A stretch of 64,000 nt of DNA from Spartobacteria bacterium (GCA_003134785.1 PLCN01000009.1:1-64000), one strand, 5' to 3'; positions 12,540 through 21,587 are shown, numbered from the stretch's first letter. The notes: generated from the letters alone by a model not told the origin. Numbers and translations are program-made.

Positions 12540-13025
12540 ATGAAAACATCTTATCTTATCGGTGCCGTCATTGTTAGCGGATTGCCCTTCGCCCCACTGA
12601 AGGCCGCGCCGGAAAAAAGTCCGGATTTCCCCGGGGTAGAAAAAGCCATGACGCCGGCGGACTATGAGGCGGCTGGATTACAAAAATTGGACCCGGCTGA
12701 GCGCGCGAAACTGGATGAGTTCATCCGGAGTTACGTCGCCACGAGCAACGAAAAGGTGGCGACGGAGGCGGTCGATAAAGCGGTGAAGGAAAACAAAGTA
12801 ACGGCGCCGCAAGTTATTCAGAGCAAGATCGTGGGTCCTTTCACGGGCTACACCGGGCGAACGGTCTTCACCCTGGAGAACGGCCAGCGCTGGGCCCAAT
12901 CGCAGCGCGACAGCGCTTATTTCTCAAAGATCGACTCACCGCCGGTGATCATCATCAAGTCCGGGTTTGGTTACCGCATGTATATCGCTGGCGGCGGTAA
13001 CATCCGCGTGTCGCTCGTCCGGTAA
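12540..13025 (+). CDS. Small exported protein of unknown function
   Basis: 161 residues from the ATG at 12540, chosen because it opens directly on a signal peptide (MKTSYLIGAVIVSGLPFAPL, cut near KA-APE). The 35 upstream in-frame residues have no signal character. The mature part is charged and helical to about residue 85, with a DPAERAKLDEF stretch. A compact beta-rich half follows, containing GPFTGYTGRTVFTLENGQRW and FGYRMYIAGG. The second half looks like a small barrel of the kind found in periplasmic proteins, but I do not recognise a named family. The next gene, 63 bases on, also encodes an exported protein. Confidence 0.7.
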   Translation: MKTSYLIGAVIVSGLPFAPLKAAPEKSPDFPGVEKAMTPADYEAAGLQKLDPAERAKLDEFIRSYVATSNEKVATEAVDKAVKENKVTAPQVIQSKIVGPFTGYTGRTVFTLENGQRWAQSQRDSAYFSKIDSPPVIIIKSGFGYRMYIAGGGNIRVSLVR

Positions 13026-13088
13026 TGCCCGGCTCCGGTTATCTTTAACCGTCTTCGCTTTCCCGATGCCTTACTATCAGGTCTTGTG

Positions 13089-13514
13089 ATGCGACACCTA
13101 ATAACTTCACTCGCTCTTCTTACTTGCAGTTCGATCGCGGTATCGAGTTACGCCCAGACGCCCACGGTTTGTCCGGCATTTTCCCACAGCGCCAACGCTC
13201 CGACGGAATTCGATTCCTTCATCGTTGTTCTGCTGGTGCGGCCTCCCAATGCGCCTGAGATTGCCAAGGAGCAACTCGATAAGTTACAAGAAGCGCACCT
13301 CGCGAACATCAAGCGTCTCGCGAAGGAAGGAAAAGTGCTCAAGGCCGGCCCGTTCGAAGATTACTCCGGCCGCAACGTGCGGGGTATGTTCATCCTCAAG
13401 ACCGATTCCGTCGATCAGGCTCGCGCATGGGTCGCAACAGATCCACTGGTAAAGGTTGGCCGGCTCGCTCCGGAATACCTCAAGTGGTATGTCGAAAAAG
13501 GCAGCCTGAAGTAG
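13089..13514 (+). CDS. Exported YCII-like domain protein
   Basis: 141 residues from ATG 13089 (a GTG lies one codon upstream). A signal peptide covers about residues 1-23 (LITSLALLTCSSIAVSSYAQ). The mature part has the ferredoxin-like layout of YciI-type proteins: FIVVLLVRPPNAPE, then an amphipathic helix (QLDKLQEAHLANIKRLAKEG), KAGPFEDYSGRNVRGMFIL, and SVDQARAWVATDPLVKVGRL. YCII domains are small dimeric alpha/beta folds related to muconolactone isomerase, usually cytoplasmic. A secreted version is less common, and no catalytic role can be assigned. Confidence 0.75.
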   Translation: MRHLITSLALLTCSSIAVSSYAQTPTVCPAFSHSANAPTEFDSFIVVLLVRPPNAPEIAKEQLDKLQEAHLANIKRLAKEGKVLKAGPFEDYSGRNVRGMFILKTDSVDQARAWVATDPLVKVGRLAPEYLKWYVEKGSLK

Positions 13515-13518
13515 CAGA

Positions 13519-13642
13519 ACAAGCCATCTCATAAATATTGGCGCTGTAGCCGCCCCGCTCTCTCGGAGCGACCTTGACGCCCTCAACACGGCGACAGAGC
13601 GCCGTGGCTACAGCTCGAGATCTCATTTATGAGATAGCTTGT
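13519..13642. repeat. Inverted repeat between convergent genes
   Basis: The left arm begins CAAGCCATCTCATAAAT and runs into GCTGTAGCC. The right arm reads back GGCTACAG ... ATTTATGAGATAGCTTG. About 34 bases pair imperfectly around a GC-rich centre with its own smaller CGGAGCG/GAGCG complementarity. It lies between the 3' ends of two convergent genes and may end transcription on both strands, though no T-tract is present. Confidence 0.65.
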
Positions 13643-13683
13643 AGGAGCGTTCAGGTCGCTCTTGCCGAGGACTGCCCCCCCAT

Positions 13684-14042
13684 TCATTGCAAATTGTAGA
13701 CTTCCACTACACCTATGCCAGTCGTATTGCCGACGCCTCGAAAGCTGCCATCCCGCCCCTGGGTCAAGGCCGCGAGCGGCTTAACGCCATCTTCCGGCTG
13801 CGGGAACGAATAAAGGGTGGTCAACGTTCCAGAGGGTGTAACCATGAAAATCGTGCCTGCAGAAGTCGCTCCGCCTGAAGTGGTGGTGCCATAAAAATTC
13901 CCATCTCCAGCGGCGACGAGCGGTGCTTGCGGCGAAAAACCGTCGTCGCCTCCTGTAAAGCGGTACAGTATGGACAGGTCGCCGGCCGTGGTGAGTTTGA
14001 AGATCGTTCCGTGGTCCTGGTCTCCGCCAAGAACGTCGTCCC
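13684..14042 (-). pseudogene. Out-of-frame 3' end of the Gloeo_Verruco-repeat gene
   Basis: Shifting one base near 14030-14045 restores the repeat pattern that the upstream frame loses. The new frame reads DHGTIFKLTTAGDLSILY, GGDDGFSPQAPL, GDGNFYGTTTSGG, SAGTIFMVTPSGTL, then TGIGVVEVYNLQ and a TGA at 13684-13686. One missing base, most likely a C of the CCGCC run on the plus strand, would make 13684-15923 a single gene. It is either a real frameshift or a sequence error. The last ~18 residues match the tail of the duplicated C-terminal module rather than a Gloeo_Verruco repeat. Confidence 0.75.
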
Positions 14043-15923
14043 ATAAAAAGCGCCGTCGCGGCCTTTCGTAAGCGCCGCATTAGGGGCGGCGCCGTCAGGG
14101 TTTCCCGCAAAACTATGGAGCGTTGTGACGCTACCTGAGGGCGACATTCTAAAAACAGTGCCGACGCCACTCACTCCGTTTAATTCCGCGGTGCCATAAA
14201 AATTTCCATCCGGGTCTTGGATAAGCGCGCCAGCGAGGACAGTGCCTTCCGCTGGAATGAAGCTGTGAAGGGGTACCAATGTTCCCGCTGAGGTGAGCTT
14301 GAATGCGACGCCTCCGTTTGCACCGTCCGCCCCACCGCGGGTTGTGACGCCATAGAGAGAACCATCGCTTCCTAGAACCAGCGGTGCTTGCGGCCCTGCA
14401 CCGTCCGGTTCGAGCGCAAAGGTGTGGACCAGGGTAAACGCTCCCGAGGGCGCGACCTTGAAGAGCGTGCCGTCGTCATTGGCGCCCCCGGAACTGGTGG
14501 TGCCGTAAAAATTGCCGTCGCTGCCTTCAGCCAATCCTGCTTTCGGCGCAATGCCGTCGGCGTCCCCAGTAAAATTATACAGTCTCGTGAAATCACCGGC
14601 GGAAGTGATCTTGAAAATTTCTCCCACGTCCGAAGTTCCTCCGAGGCAGGTCCCGTAGAAGGTGCCGTCAGACTTTTCGAGCAAAGCTCCGAGCGGCGCG
14701 GCGCCGAAGGGCGAGGGAGCAAAACGATAAACGGTCTGGAAATCCCCCGCCGGCGAAATTCTGAAAAGAGTGCCCTTTCCGCGAAAGGCAGCCACTTCGC
14801 CACCCAGCGCACCTTGCGATGTCGTCCCGTAAAAATTCCCATCCCCGCCCGCAATCAAAGCCCCCAGTGGAATTTGCCCATCGACGCCATCGGCCGTGAA
14901 ACTGTGCAGCGGAGTGAAGACTTTCGCCGACGTAATCTTAAAGACAATCCCGCCGCCACTCGCTCCGCCAAAAGAAGCCGTGCCGTAGAATTCGCCTGGC
15001 GCTCCTTCGATCGGCGCTCCTTCAGGCCCACCTCCATCGGTATTGGCGCCACCGCTAAAACTATGCAGCGTGGTGTAAACTCCTGCGGACGAAAGTTGAA
15101 ACACGGTTCCGTAATTGTTGGTGCCGCCTTTCGGAGTAGTGCCGTAGAAATTACTGTCGCTTCCCAGGATCAACGGTCCATCGGGAAAAGTTCCGCCGTC
15201 CGGATTCGTATCGTCGAAGCTGTAAAATGGTGACACCACTCCAGACGGCGTCATCTTAAAAACCACACCTCGAAAATTTGCGCCACCGTTCATGGCTGTG
15301 CCGTAGTAATTGCCATCCGCTCCTTTAACTAGCGCGGCGGTTGGATTGTACCCGTTGCTGAATTGCGCGAGCGTAAAACTGTATAAGATGTTTAGCGCGC
15401 CCTGCGAGGTCATCCTGAACACCGTCCCTCGATCATCGGGTCCACCAGCCGCGGTCGTGCCATAGAAATTTCCGTCGAAGCCCTGGAGTAGGTCACCTTG
15501 GGGACGACTGCCATCGCCATCGCCGCCGACGAATTTGTGAAGGGTCGTCAGGACACCGGCAGGAGTAATCCTAAAAATGGTGCCCAGACCGGTGTTTTGC
15601 GGCTGGCCGCCGAATTTCGTGGTCCCGTAAAAATTGCCATCGCTCGCCTGGATAAGAGCAGTCCCGGGAGTAAGCCCGTCCGTTCCGCCACTGAAACTGT
15701 AGAGCGTTGCTCCCTCTCCAGTGGGCGAGACCTTGTAAACAGTTCCATTATCACTGGTTCCTCCTTGAGCAGTAGTCCCATAGAAGTTCCCGTCCGTGCC
15801 GCGGACGAGGGAAGTCTGAGGTTTCACCGGACCCTTAGGAAACGAGTAAAGCCTGGTGAAAGTCACATCGCCCGGGATGGAGAATGGTACGGCCAGAAGC
15901 AGCAAAGCAGTCAGTCCGGTCAT
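13821..15923 (-). CDS. Gloeo_Verruco-repeat (TIGR03803-type) secreted protein, frameshifted
   Basis: 700 residues as read, from the ATG at 15921-15923, which gives a signal peptide at once (MTGLTALLLLAVPFSIPGDV). An in-frame ATG at 16079 would add 52 basic residues before it. The rest is tandem repeats of ~50 residues with the core DGNFYGTT-GG-GTVFK-G-LYSFxGG-DG. Eleven repeats are intact, and a twelfth starts as DGAFYGTTFL and is then broken. After residue ~625 the frame turns to nonsense (ETRTTERSSNSPRP), while the repeats continue in the neighbouring frame down to 13684. These repeats are known from Verrucomicrobia and cyanobacteria and are thought to form beta-propeller or similar solenoid folds. 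No biochemical function is established. Confidence 0.8.
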   Translation of the reverse strand: MTGLTALLLLAVPFSIPGDVTFTRLYSFPKGPVKPQTSLVRGTDGNFYGTTAQGGTSDNGTVYKVSPTGEGATLYSFSGGTDGLTPGTALIQASDGNFYGTTKFGGQPQNTGLGTIFRITPAGVLTTLHKFVGGDGDGSRPQGDLLQGFDGNFYGTTAAGGPDDRGTVFRMTSQGALNILYSFTLAQFSNGYNPTAALVKGADGNYYGTAMNGGANFRGVVFKMTPSGVVSPFYSFDDTNPDGGTFPDGPLILGSDSNFYGTTPKGGTNNYGTVFQLSSAGVYTTLHSFSGGANTDGGGPEGAPIEGAPGEFYGTASFGGASGGGIVFKITSAKVFTPLHSFTADGVDGQIPLGALIAGGDGNFYGTTSQGALGGEVAAFRGKGTLFRISPAGDFQTVYRFAPSPFGAAPLGALLEKSDGTFYGTCLGGTSDVGEIFKITSAGDFTRLYNFTGDADGIAPKAGLAEGSDGNFYGTTSSGGANDDGTLFKVAPSGAFTLVHTFALEPDGAGPQAPLVLGSDGSLYGVTTRGGADGANGGVAFKLTSAGTLVPLHSFIPAEGTVLAGALIQDPDGNFYGTAELNGVSGVGTVFRMSPSGSVTTLHSFAGNPDGAAPNAALTKGRDGAFYGTTFLAETRTTERSSNSPRPATCPYCTALQEATTVFRRKHRSSPLEMGIFMAPPLQAERLLQARFSWLHPLER

Positions 15924-16270
15924 ACGGACTTCAGTCGCAATTAGATTGCTTCGAGGATGAAGGGCACCGCCGGCGCGCATCCCTGAACGGTGGAGACAGA
16001 CCCACCTCATCCATCGCCGGACCGGAAGAAGTCGAAGTTCTCTACGCTTAAATTTGCCATCCCTGATAATCGTTTTCATCGTACACCTTTCACCTTGCGA
16101 ACGATTGCCATCGTTGGCGGTTTTGCTCTGCGGGAAGAGCGTGAGAGCTTTGCTGAGACGCCTGACGAACTTGACGCGAGCGCAAGTCTCTCAAGAGGCG
16201 GGAGGCTTGTAAAGCCTACTCCTCGCGCTAAAAAACGCTCAACTCCAACGTATGCGACCCCGCGCGAGTT

Positions 16271-16325
16271 TTATTGCAAGTTGTAAACTTAGACAGACCG
16301 ACGCCAGTGCCGCCCGCGCGCGGAC
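16271..16325 (-). pseudogene. Decayed tail of the duplicated C-terminal module
   Basis: Read leftward, the bases encode GGTGVGL and then, after a one- or two-base slip, VYNLQ and TAA at 16271-16273. This is the last part of the module tail (TGIGVVEVYNLQ) that ends the gene at 13684. No more of the module is recognisable upstream. The surrounding gap between 16080 and 16499 holds nothing else I can support. Confidence 0.45.
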
Positions 16326-16499
16326 CTTCTGAGTTGGTCTTGCCGCGCAGAAATGTAGCACATGCATCCTGCTTGTGAACTTCTGGGATCGCAAGCCTAG
16401 GGAAGGCGCGCCGCGCGCCACAATCGCTGCCGCATTCCTCCCTTGAAAGGGAAAGCGCGTCTCAGGCCTTCCGCACTACCAGCGCCTCACTAGAATCGA

Positions 16500-19400
16500 T
16501 TAGTGCGCGGCGGCGGGGGATGGAGGCTCGGCTCCGAGAGATTTCGTCGGCTGCTTTCCCCCGTCAGCTTCGTGGTGCATGTGGCCGCTTCGAAGAAACG
16601 GCACCTTATCAAGGAAGCGTTCCTGAAAGGATTCGAGCGCAAGATAAATCACGGGCGTGATGTAGAGCGTGATCAACTGGGAGATAATGAGACCGCCTAC
16701 AATGACGAGACCTAGCGGCCGCCGTGAGGAACCATCAGCTCCATAACCTAAGGCAAGGGGCACGGCGCCCATCAAAGCAGCGAGCGTGGTCATAATGATG
16801 GGGCGGAAGCGTTCGATGCTGGCTTCGTGAATGGCGGAACGCCGGTCATAACCTTCGTCCAACCGGTGCAGCGCGAAGTCAACAATCATGATGCCATTCT
16901 TTTTCACGATGCCCATGAGGAGGAAGAGCCCAATGACCGAGTAAAGCGACAAGGTGGAGTTGAAAATCCAGAGAGTGAGCAATCCGCCTACGACGGCGGG
17001 GAAGAGGGCGGAGAGCACGGTAATAGGATGAACATAGCTCTCGTAGAGAATGCCCAGGATGACATACATGACGAAGAGCGCGGCCAGAACTAAAAACGGC
17101 AGCGCCTGGAAGAGCTGCTGGAGGACAAGTCCTTCCCCTTGAAGCTCTCCTTTCACGGTAGGAGGAAGAGTTTCGGCGGCTGTCTTCTGGATAAAAGCAG
17201 TTACATCTCCCAACGCCACACCCGGCTTGGTATCGAAGCCGAAGGTCACGCTGGTGAATTGGTTCAAATGGTTAACGGACTGGAGACCTAGCGTTGTTTC
17301 CGATTTGGTTAGTGAGCGGATTGGGATCAGGGTCGTTCCAGCGTCAGACTTCACGTAGATACGCGAGAGATCCTCGGGCGTAGCCCGCTCACGGTCGTCT
17401 ACTTCCAGGATGACCTGATATTGGTCGTCCGCTTCCTTGATCAAGTAGACGTAGTTCTGGGAGTAGGCGGAGCGGAGGAGAGTTTGGAGTTTCGTAGTAG
17501 AAACCCCGAATACGCTGGCCCGGTCCCGATCAATGTTGATGTCAACATTCGGGGTGTTGCGAAAAAGATCGGAGCGCGGGGGAGCGACGAAGCCATCATA
17601 GGAGCGAAGCTTGGCACCGAAGGCATCGGCCGCGGCATAAACTTCATCGGGGTTAATGCCGCTCAAGACATAGGAGTAGCGCCCGAAGGAACTGCCGGCT
17701 GCGCCAATATTGATTTGGAGCACGGGGGACGGATTCAAAGTAGGGAAAATGCCTGGAATATTGCTCACAGCTTTGCGCACGTCAGCCGCTACTTCTTCGA
17801 TACCCTTGCGATCCTTGGCGTCTTTCAAGAACAAGACGGTGAAGACACCTGCGGTCTGTCCGGCCCGGCCCGCGATGGTAAAATACTTATCGACGGCTTT
17901 GTTCGCCTGCAAAACCGGGTCGATGATATCCTGGAGCTGGCGCTGCTGAAGGGGCGAGGCGCCTTCCTGGACAATAAAGAACCCGCGAATGACACCGCTA
18001 TCGCCCGTAGGAAGAAGCGTAAAGGGTAACGCGCTAAAAAAGTACCAGACGCCAACGATACAAGCGATCACGATAGGTCCCGCCAGCCAGCCATGATCGA
18101 GAAACCAATCAAGCGAGCGGCCATAGGAGCGAACAACTCGATCGAAGAAGCGGCCGATGACGCGCTCGGTCCAGGTCTTGGCATGGCCTGGTCCACGCTC
18201 AGCGAGCAGACGCGCGCACATCAAAGGAGTAAGGGTGAGCGAGACGAGACCGGAGGCGAAGATAGCCACGATGATTGTGACGGAGAACTCGCGGAAGATG
18301 CGTCCCAGCAGCCCGGGCATGAAAGCGAGCGGAATGAAGACCGCGGCGAGAGACAACGTCATCGAAAGGATCGTGAACGAGATTTCGCCGGCGCTATTCA
18401 GGGTAGCTTTGTAAATCGACTCTCCATGCTCGGCCCGGCGAACCACGTTCTCGAGGAAAACGATCGCGTCATCGACGAGAAAGCCGATGGCGAGAGTCAT
18501 AGCCATCAAAGTAAGATTATTAATCGAGTAGTTAAGGGCCCACATCGCCAGGAAGGTGATCAAGAGTGAGAGAGGCAACGCGACCACCGGAATGAGTGTG
18601 TCCGTGGCCCGGCCCAGGAACATAAAGATAACGATGATGACGAGAATGAAGGCGATCACCAAAGTCGTCTGCACGTCGGAAACCGAATGCACGATAGTCT
18701 GCGAGCGGTCGAAGGTCGGGATGAGCTGGATCGATCCTGGAAGTTCCAGCCGCAATTGGGGCACGAGGTCATTGACCGACTTGGCGACGGCCACCGCGTT
18801 AGCTCCAGCTTGACGGGAAACTGCGAGCACGATGGTGGAAGCCGGCGGATTATAGCCGCGCGCAAAAAAATGCCGCGACATCCGCTCATCCTGCACACCG
18901 TCGATTACGTCGGCGACGTCGCGAAGATAAACTGGAGAGTTATCCTTGGCCCGTGCGATGATGATGTTTCGATAACCTTCCGCGTCACTAATCTGACCGT
19001 TCGGACGCAGCACGAATGATTGCGTCTTCCCGTCGAACTGGCCCGCGCCTGAATAAGAGGTGCTGGCTTTGATCGCGTTAGAGACATCGTCCAAGGTCAA
19101 ATTGCGCGATGCCAATGCGCCCGGATTGGCCTTGATCCGAATCGCGCCTTTAACGCCGTAAACGTTCACCTGCGAAACGCCTGGCAGGATGTTGATGCGC
19201 TGCTGAACTTGAGTGGTCGCGTACTTATAGAGAGCGCCGTCGGTTAGTGTAGCGCTAGTCAGCGCCAGATAAGTGACGGCCTGGTCGTTCGGATTAGTTT
19301 TAATGAACGTGGGTGGACTGGGCAGGTCGCTCGGCAGTTGCCCGGAGGCGCGTTGAATGGCCGATTGCACGTCGGTCGCAGCGGCATCGACGCTTTTCGC

Positions 19401-19835
19401 CAGCTCGAACTGAAGCGTGATCGAGGTGTTTCCTTGCGTGCTAGAGCTAGTCGATAGGGTTAGCCCGGGGATTTGCGTGAACTGTTTCTCCAGTGGGGTG
19501 GCCACCGTGTTCGCCATGGTCTGGGGATTTGCGCCGGGATATGAAACCGAGACCGAGATGACCGGGTAATCCACCGCGGGGAGGTCGTTGACCGCGAGCT
19601 GCTGGTAAGTAAGGATGCCGAAGACGATGATCGCGGTCGTCAACAGCGTCGTCATCACGGGCCGCTTGATGAACGGCTCGGAAAGACCGGAAGAAAACTG
19701 GACGAGCTTGCCCGCCAGAGTTTTTCCACCCTCGGTCTTATGGCCGTGTGCGCCTTCCTCTTGATCCGGCGCAGTCATCCCGCGCTCTCCCTCGAGTTCG
19801 CCGGATTCATCGCCTTCGTCTTGTGGTCCGGCCAT
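16500..19835 (-). CDS. RND multidrug efflux permease (MdtB/MdtC/AcrB type)
   Basis: 1111 residues, slightly longer than AcrB-like pumps because of an acidic, His-containing N-terminal extension of ~45 residues before FIKRPVMTTLLTTAIIVFG (TM1). It shows the two-fold RND layout: TM1, a large periplasmic loop with PAVDYPVISVSVSYPGANP, TM2-6 including FLVDDAIVFLENVV with the proton-relay Asp pair at about residues 455-456, then TM7 and a second loop. TM8-12 include GIVKKNGIMIVDFALHR. The substrate set cannot be read from sequence. It is the last gene of the marR-adaptor-permease operon, starting 5 bases after the adaptor stop. No outer-membrane TolC-like partner is in the window. The MdtBC-like subgroup is the closest match by eye. 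Confidence 0.92.
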   Translation of the reverse strand: MAGPQDEGDESGELEGERGMTAPDQEEGAHGHKTEGGKTLAGKLVQFSSGLSEPFIKRPVMTTLLTTAIIVFGILTYQQLAVNDLPAVDYPVISVSVSYPGANPQTMANTVATPLEKQFTQIPGLTLSTSSSTQGNTSITLQFELAKSVDAAATDVQSAIQRASGQLPSDLPSPPTFIKTNPNDQAVTYLALTSATLTDGALYKYATTQVQQRINILPGVSQVNVYGVKGAIRIKANPGALASRNLTLDDVSNAIKASTSYSGAGQFDGKTQSFVLRPNGQISDAEGYRNIIIARAKDNSPVYLRDVADVIDGVQDERMSRHFFARGYNPPASTIVLAVSRQAGANAVAVAKSVNDLVPQLRLELPGSIQLIPTFDRSQTIVHSVSDVQTTLVIAFILVIIVIFMFLGRATDTLIPVVALPLSLLITFLAMWALNYSINNLTLMAMTLAIGFLVDDAIVFLENVVRRAEHGESIYKATLNSAGEISFTILSMTLSLAAVFIPLAFMPGLLGRIFREFSVTIIVAIFASGLVSLTLTPLMCARLLAERGPGHAKTWTERVIGRFFDRVVRSYGRSLDWFLDHGWLAGPIVIACIVGVWYFFSALPFTLLPTGDSGVIRGFFIVQEGASPLQQRQLQDIIDPVLQANKAVDKYFTIAGRAGQTAGVFTVLFLKDAKDRKGIEEVAADVRKAVSNIPGIFPTLNPSPVLQINIGAAGSSFGRYSYVLSGINPDEVYAAADAFGAKLRSYDGFVAPPRSDLFRNTPNVDINIDRDRASVFGVSTTKLQTLLRSAYSQNYVYLIKEADDQYQVILEVDDRERATPEDLSRIYVKSDAGTTLIPIRSLTKSETTLGLQSVNHLNQFTSVTFGFDTKPGVALGDVTAFIQKTAAETLPPTVKGELQGEGLVLQQLFQALPFLVLAALFVMYVILGILYESYVHPITVLSALFPAVVGGLLTLWIFNSTLSLYSVIGLFLLMGIVKKNGIMIVDFALHRLDEGYDRRSAIHEASIERFRPIIMTTLAALMGAVPLALGYGADGSSRRPLGLVIVGGLIISQLITLYITPVIYLALESFQERFLDKVPFLRSGHMHHEADGGKQPTKSLGAEPPSPAAAH

Positions 19836-19840
19836 GAAGA

Positions 19841-21073
19841 TTAATTGGAAGACTTACCGGCCGCCGATCCCCCGCTCTGCCCAGGCACCTGAGCTTGTTG
19901 AACGACAACCTTAGCGCCCGGTGATAGCTGCAACTGGCCACTTACCACAACGGTTTCCTCGTCGTTTACCCCTTCGGTGATCACAGTGAGATCTTCCTGG
20001 CGCTGTCCTGGCTTCACCTCGCGCAGCTCTAACGTCGAATCCGGTTTCACGACAAAAATGTAGGGACCGTTTTGGCCGATCTGCACCGCGCCACTTGGAA
20101 CAAGTTTGGCGTTCTTAAGGATGTCGAGAATCAAACGCACGTGAACAAATTGAGAAGGCCATAGCGCATGATCCTTGTTCGGAGTAATGCCGCGTGCCTT
20201 CACCGTTCCCGAGCCCGATTGAAGCGCGGTGTCGATGAACGATAGGTCTCCTTGACGCGGCGGATATTGGTCGTCCTCCGCGTCGGTCATCACCTTGACG
20301 TTCGGGCCACCGAGATATTTTCTAACTAAGGCAAGGTCGGGCTCCGCGATGGTGAAGTCGGTATAAATCGGATCAATCCCTTGAATCGTCAGGAGGATCA
20401 CTCCACCGCCGGCGCTCCCACCTCCGACGATGTTACCCACATCCACCTGTCGCAGGCCGGCCCGGCCATCAATGGGTGAACGAATGTTGCAATAATCAAC
20501 GTTGATCTGCGCCGCGGCCACCGCGCCTTCGGCGCTTTTTACTTTGGCTTCATCGTTGTTCACCGTGCCTTGGGCCGTGTCGAGGTCCTGTGGTGACGTA
20601 ACATTTTTCGATCGGAGATCCTGCTGACGCTTGAGCGTAATTTGATCCAGCACCATTTGCGATTTCGCTTGCGCGAGCTGCCCTTGGGCCTGCTCCAGGA
20701 GCGCCTGGTAAGGGCGTGAATCTATGGTGAAAAGCAAATCGCCCTTCTTCACGTCAGCGCCATCCTGGAAATTGCGCGCGGTGATCTGGCCACTGACTTG
20801 CGCCTGCACCTGCACCGTTTCAAACGCCGCACACGTTCCGATCTCGTCGAGATAAAGTGGAACATCCCGGCTCGTCACCTTCGCCGTGCTCACGACGCGC
20901 GGAGGAGGAGGCATCGACGGTTTCGGTCTGGTGACAATAGCTCGCACGACCAGCAGGAGCACGATAAGAAGCAGCGCCCCGCCAAACAGGTAGAGGCGCC
21001 GGCGACCAAACCGGTGTTCGAGTTTTCCAACGGTTTCGCGAGTAACGACGCTCGCTTTAGCCAGGGTAGTCAT
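19841..21073 (-). CDS. RND periplasmic adaptor (MdtA/AcrA-type membrane fusion protein)
   Basis: 410 residues. A cytoplasmic N-terminus of ~27 residues precedes one membrane anchor (LYLFGGALLLIVLLLVVRAI), so it is probably anchored by this helix rather than by lipid. The split lipoyl domain is clear (VQVQAQVSGQITARNFQDGADVKKGDLLFTID ... DYCNIRSPIDGRAG) around a coiled-coil hairpin at ~115-180 (LLEQAQGQLAQAKSQM). Beta-barrel and membrane-proximal domains follow, and the end is a Ser/Gly-rich tail. It should link the inner-membrane pump at 16500-19835 to an outer-membrane channel. Its start overlaps the marR stop by 4 bases (ATGA), so the two are translationally coupled. Confidence 0.92.
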   Translation of the reverse strand: MTTLAKASVVTRETVGKLEHRFGRRRLYLFGGALLLIVLLLVVRAIVTRPKPSMPPPPRVVSTAKVTSRDVPLYLDEIGTCAAFETVQVQAQVSGQITARNFQDGADVKKGDLLFTIDSRPYQALLEQAQGQLAQAKSQMVLDQITLKRQQDLRSKNVTSPQDLDTAQGTVNNDEAKVKSAEGAVAAAQINVDYCNIRSPIDGRAGLRQVDVGNIVGGGSAGGGVILLTIQGIDPIYTDFTIAEPDLALVRKYLGGPNVKVMTDAEDDQYPPRQGDLSFIDTALQSGSGTVKARGITPNKDHALWPSQFVHVRLILDILKNAKLVPSGAVQIGQNGPYIFVVKPDSTLELREVKPGQRQEDLTVITEGVNDEETVVVSGQLQLSPGAKVVVQQAQVPGQSGGSAAGKSSN

Positions 21074-21558
21074 GAAAGGCCGTTCCTCTTTGTCGAGCCT
21101 GCGTGCCTGCTGCGGTTTCCGTTCGCGGGTTCCTCGGCTTTCTTCCGGATCCGGGTGAGGACGCGGATGCAGGCCTCGAGGTCGCCCAGCGGCACATCTT
21201 CAATCAGTTCGTGACGCAATCCGTGCGCGGTGTTGAAAATTTTCTCGAGGACCGGCTTCGAGCCGCGTTGCAAATGGATTATCTTACAGCGCCGATCGTT
21301 GGGCGATTCGCGCCGTTCGATCCAGCCGTCGTCCTGCAGGCGATCGAGCAGGCCGGCTAGCGTCGGCTCTTCAATGCCCATCCGCTCGGCGATCTCCTTT
21401 TGGGTGAGTTTATTTCCACCATCCGAAAGGTGCATGAGCGTGCGCCATTTGCCCTGACTCAAGCCGAGCGGACGCAGACGCTGGTCGAGCTTGGTGCGCC
21501 AGGCACGAGCGGTGCCGAAAAGCAGAAGACCAAACTCGTTGATGTTGACAGAAGGCAT
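21070..21558 (-). CDS. MarR-family repressor of the efflux operon
   Basis: 162 residues with the MarR winged-helix layout: an N-terminal dimer helix, LGLSQGKWRTLMHLSDGGNKLTQKEIAERMGIEEPTLAGLLDRLQDDGWIERRESPNDRRCKIIHL, and C-terminal dimer helices. The recognition helix is around EEPTLAGLLDRL, and the wing holds the Asp-Arg-Arg usual in the family. The 22-bp palindrome at 21566-21587, eight bases before the start, is its likely operator. MarR proteins in front of RND pumps are normally derepressed by small phenolic or lipophilic ligands. The ligand here is unknown. Confidence 0.9.
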   Translation of the reverse strand: MPSVNINEFGLLLFGTARAWRTKLDQRLRPLGLSQGKWRTLMHLSDGGNKLTQKEIAERMGIEEPTLAGLLDRLQDDGWIERRESPNDRRCKIIHLQRGSKPVLEKIFNTAHGLRHELIEDVPLGDLEACIRVLTRIRKKAEEPANGNRSRHAGSTKRNGLS

Positions 21559-21565
21559 CCGGAAA

Positions 21566-21587
21566 ATTCGTTAGCGTGCTAACGAAT
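21566..21587. promoter_or_regulatory. Perfect 22-bp operator palindrome for MarR
   Basis: Ten-base arms ATTCGTTAGC and GCTAACGAAT flank a GT spacer with no mismatch. It ends 8 bases before the marR ATG. Two-fold sites of this size in this place are the usual autoregulatory operators of MarR proteins. Confidence 0.8.
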
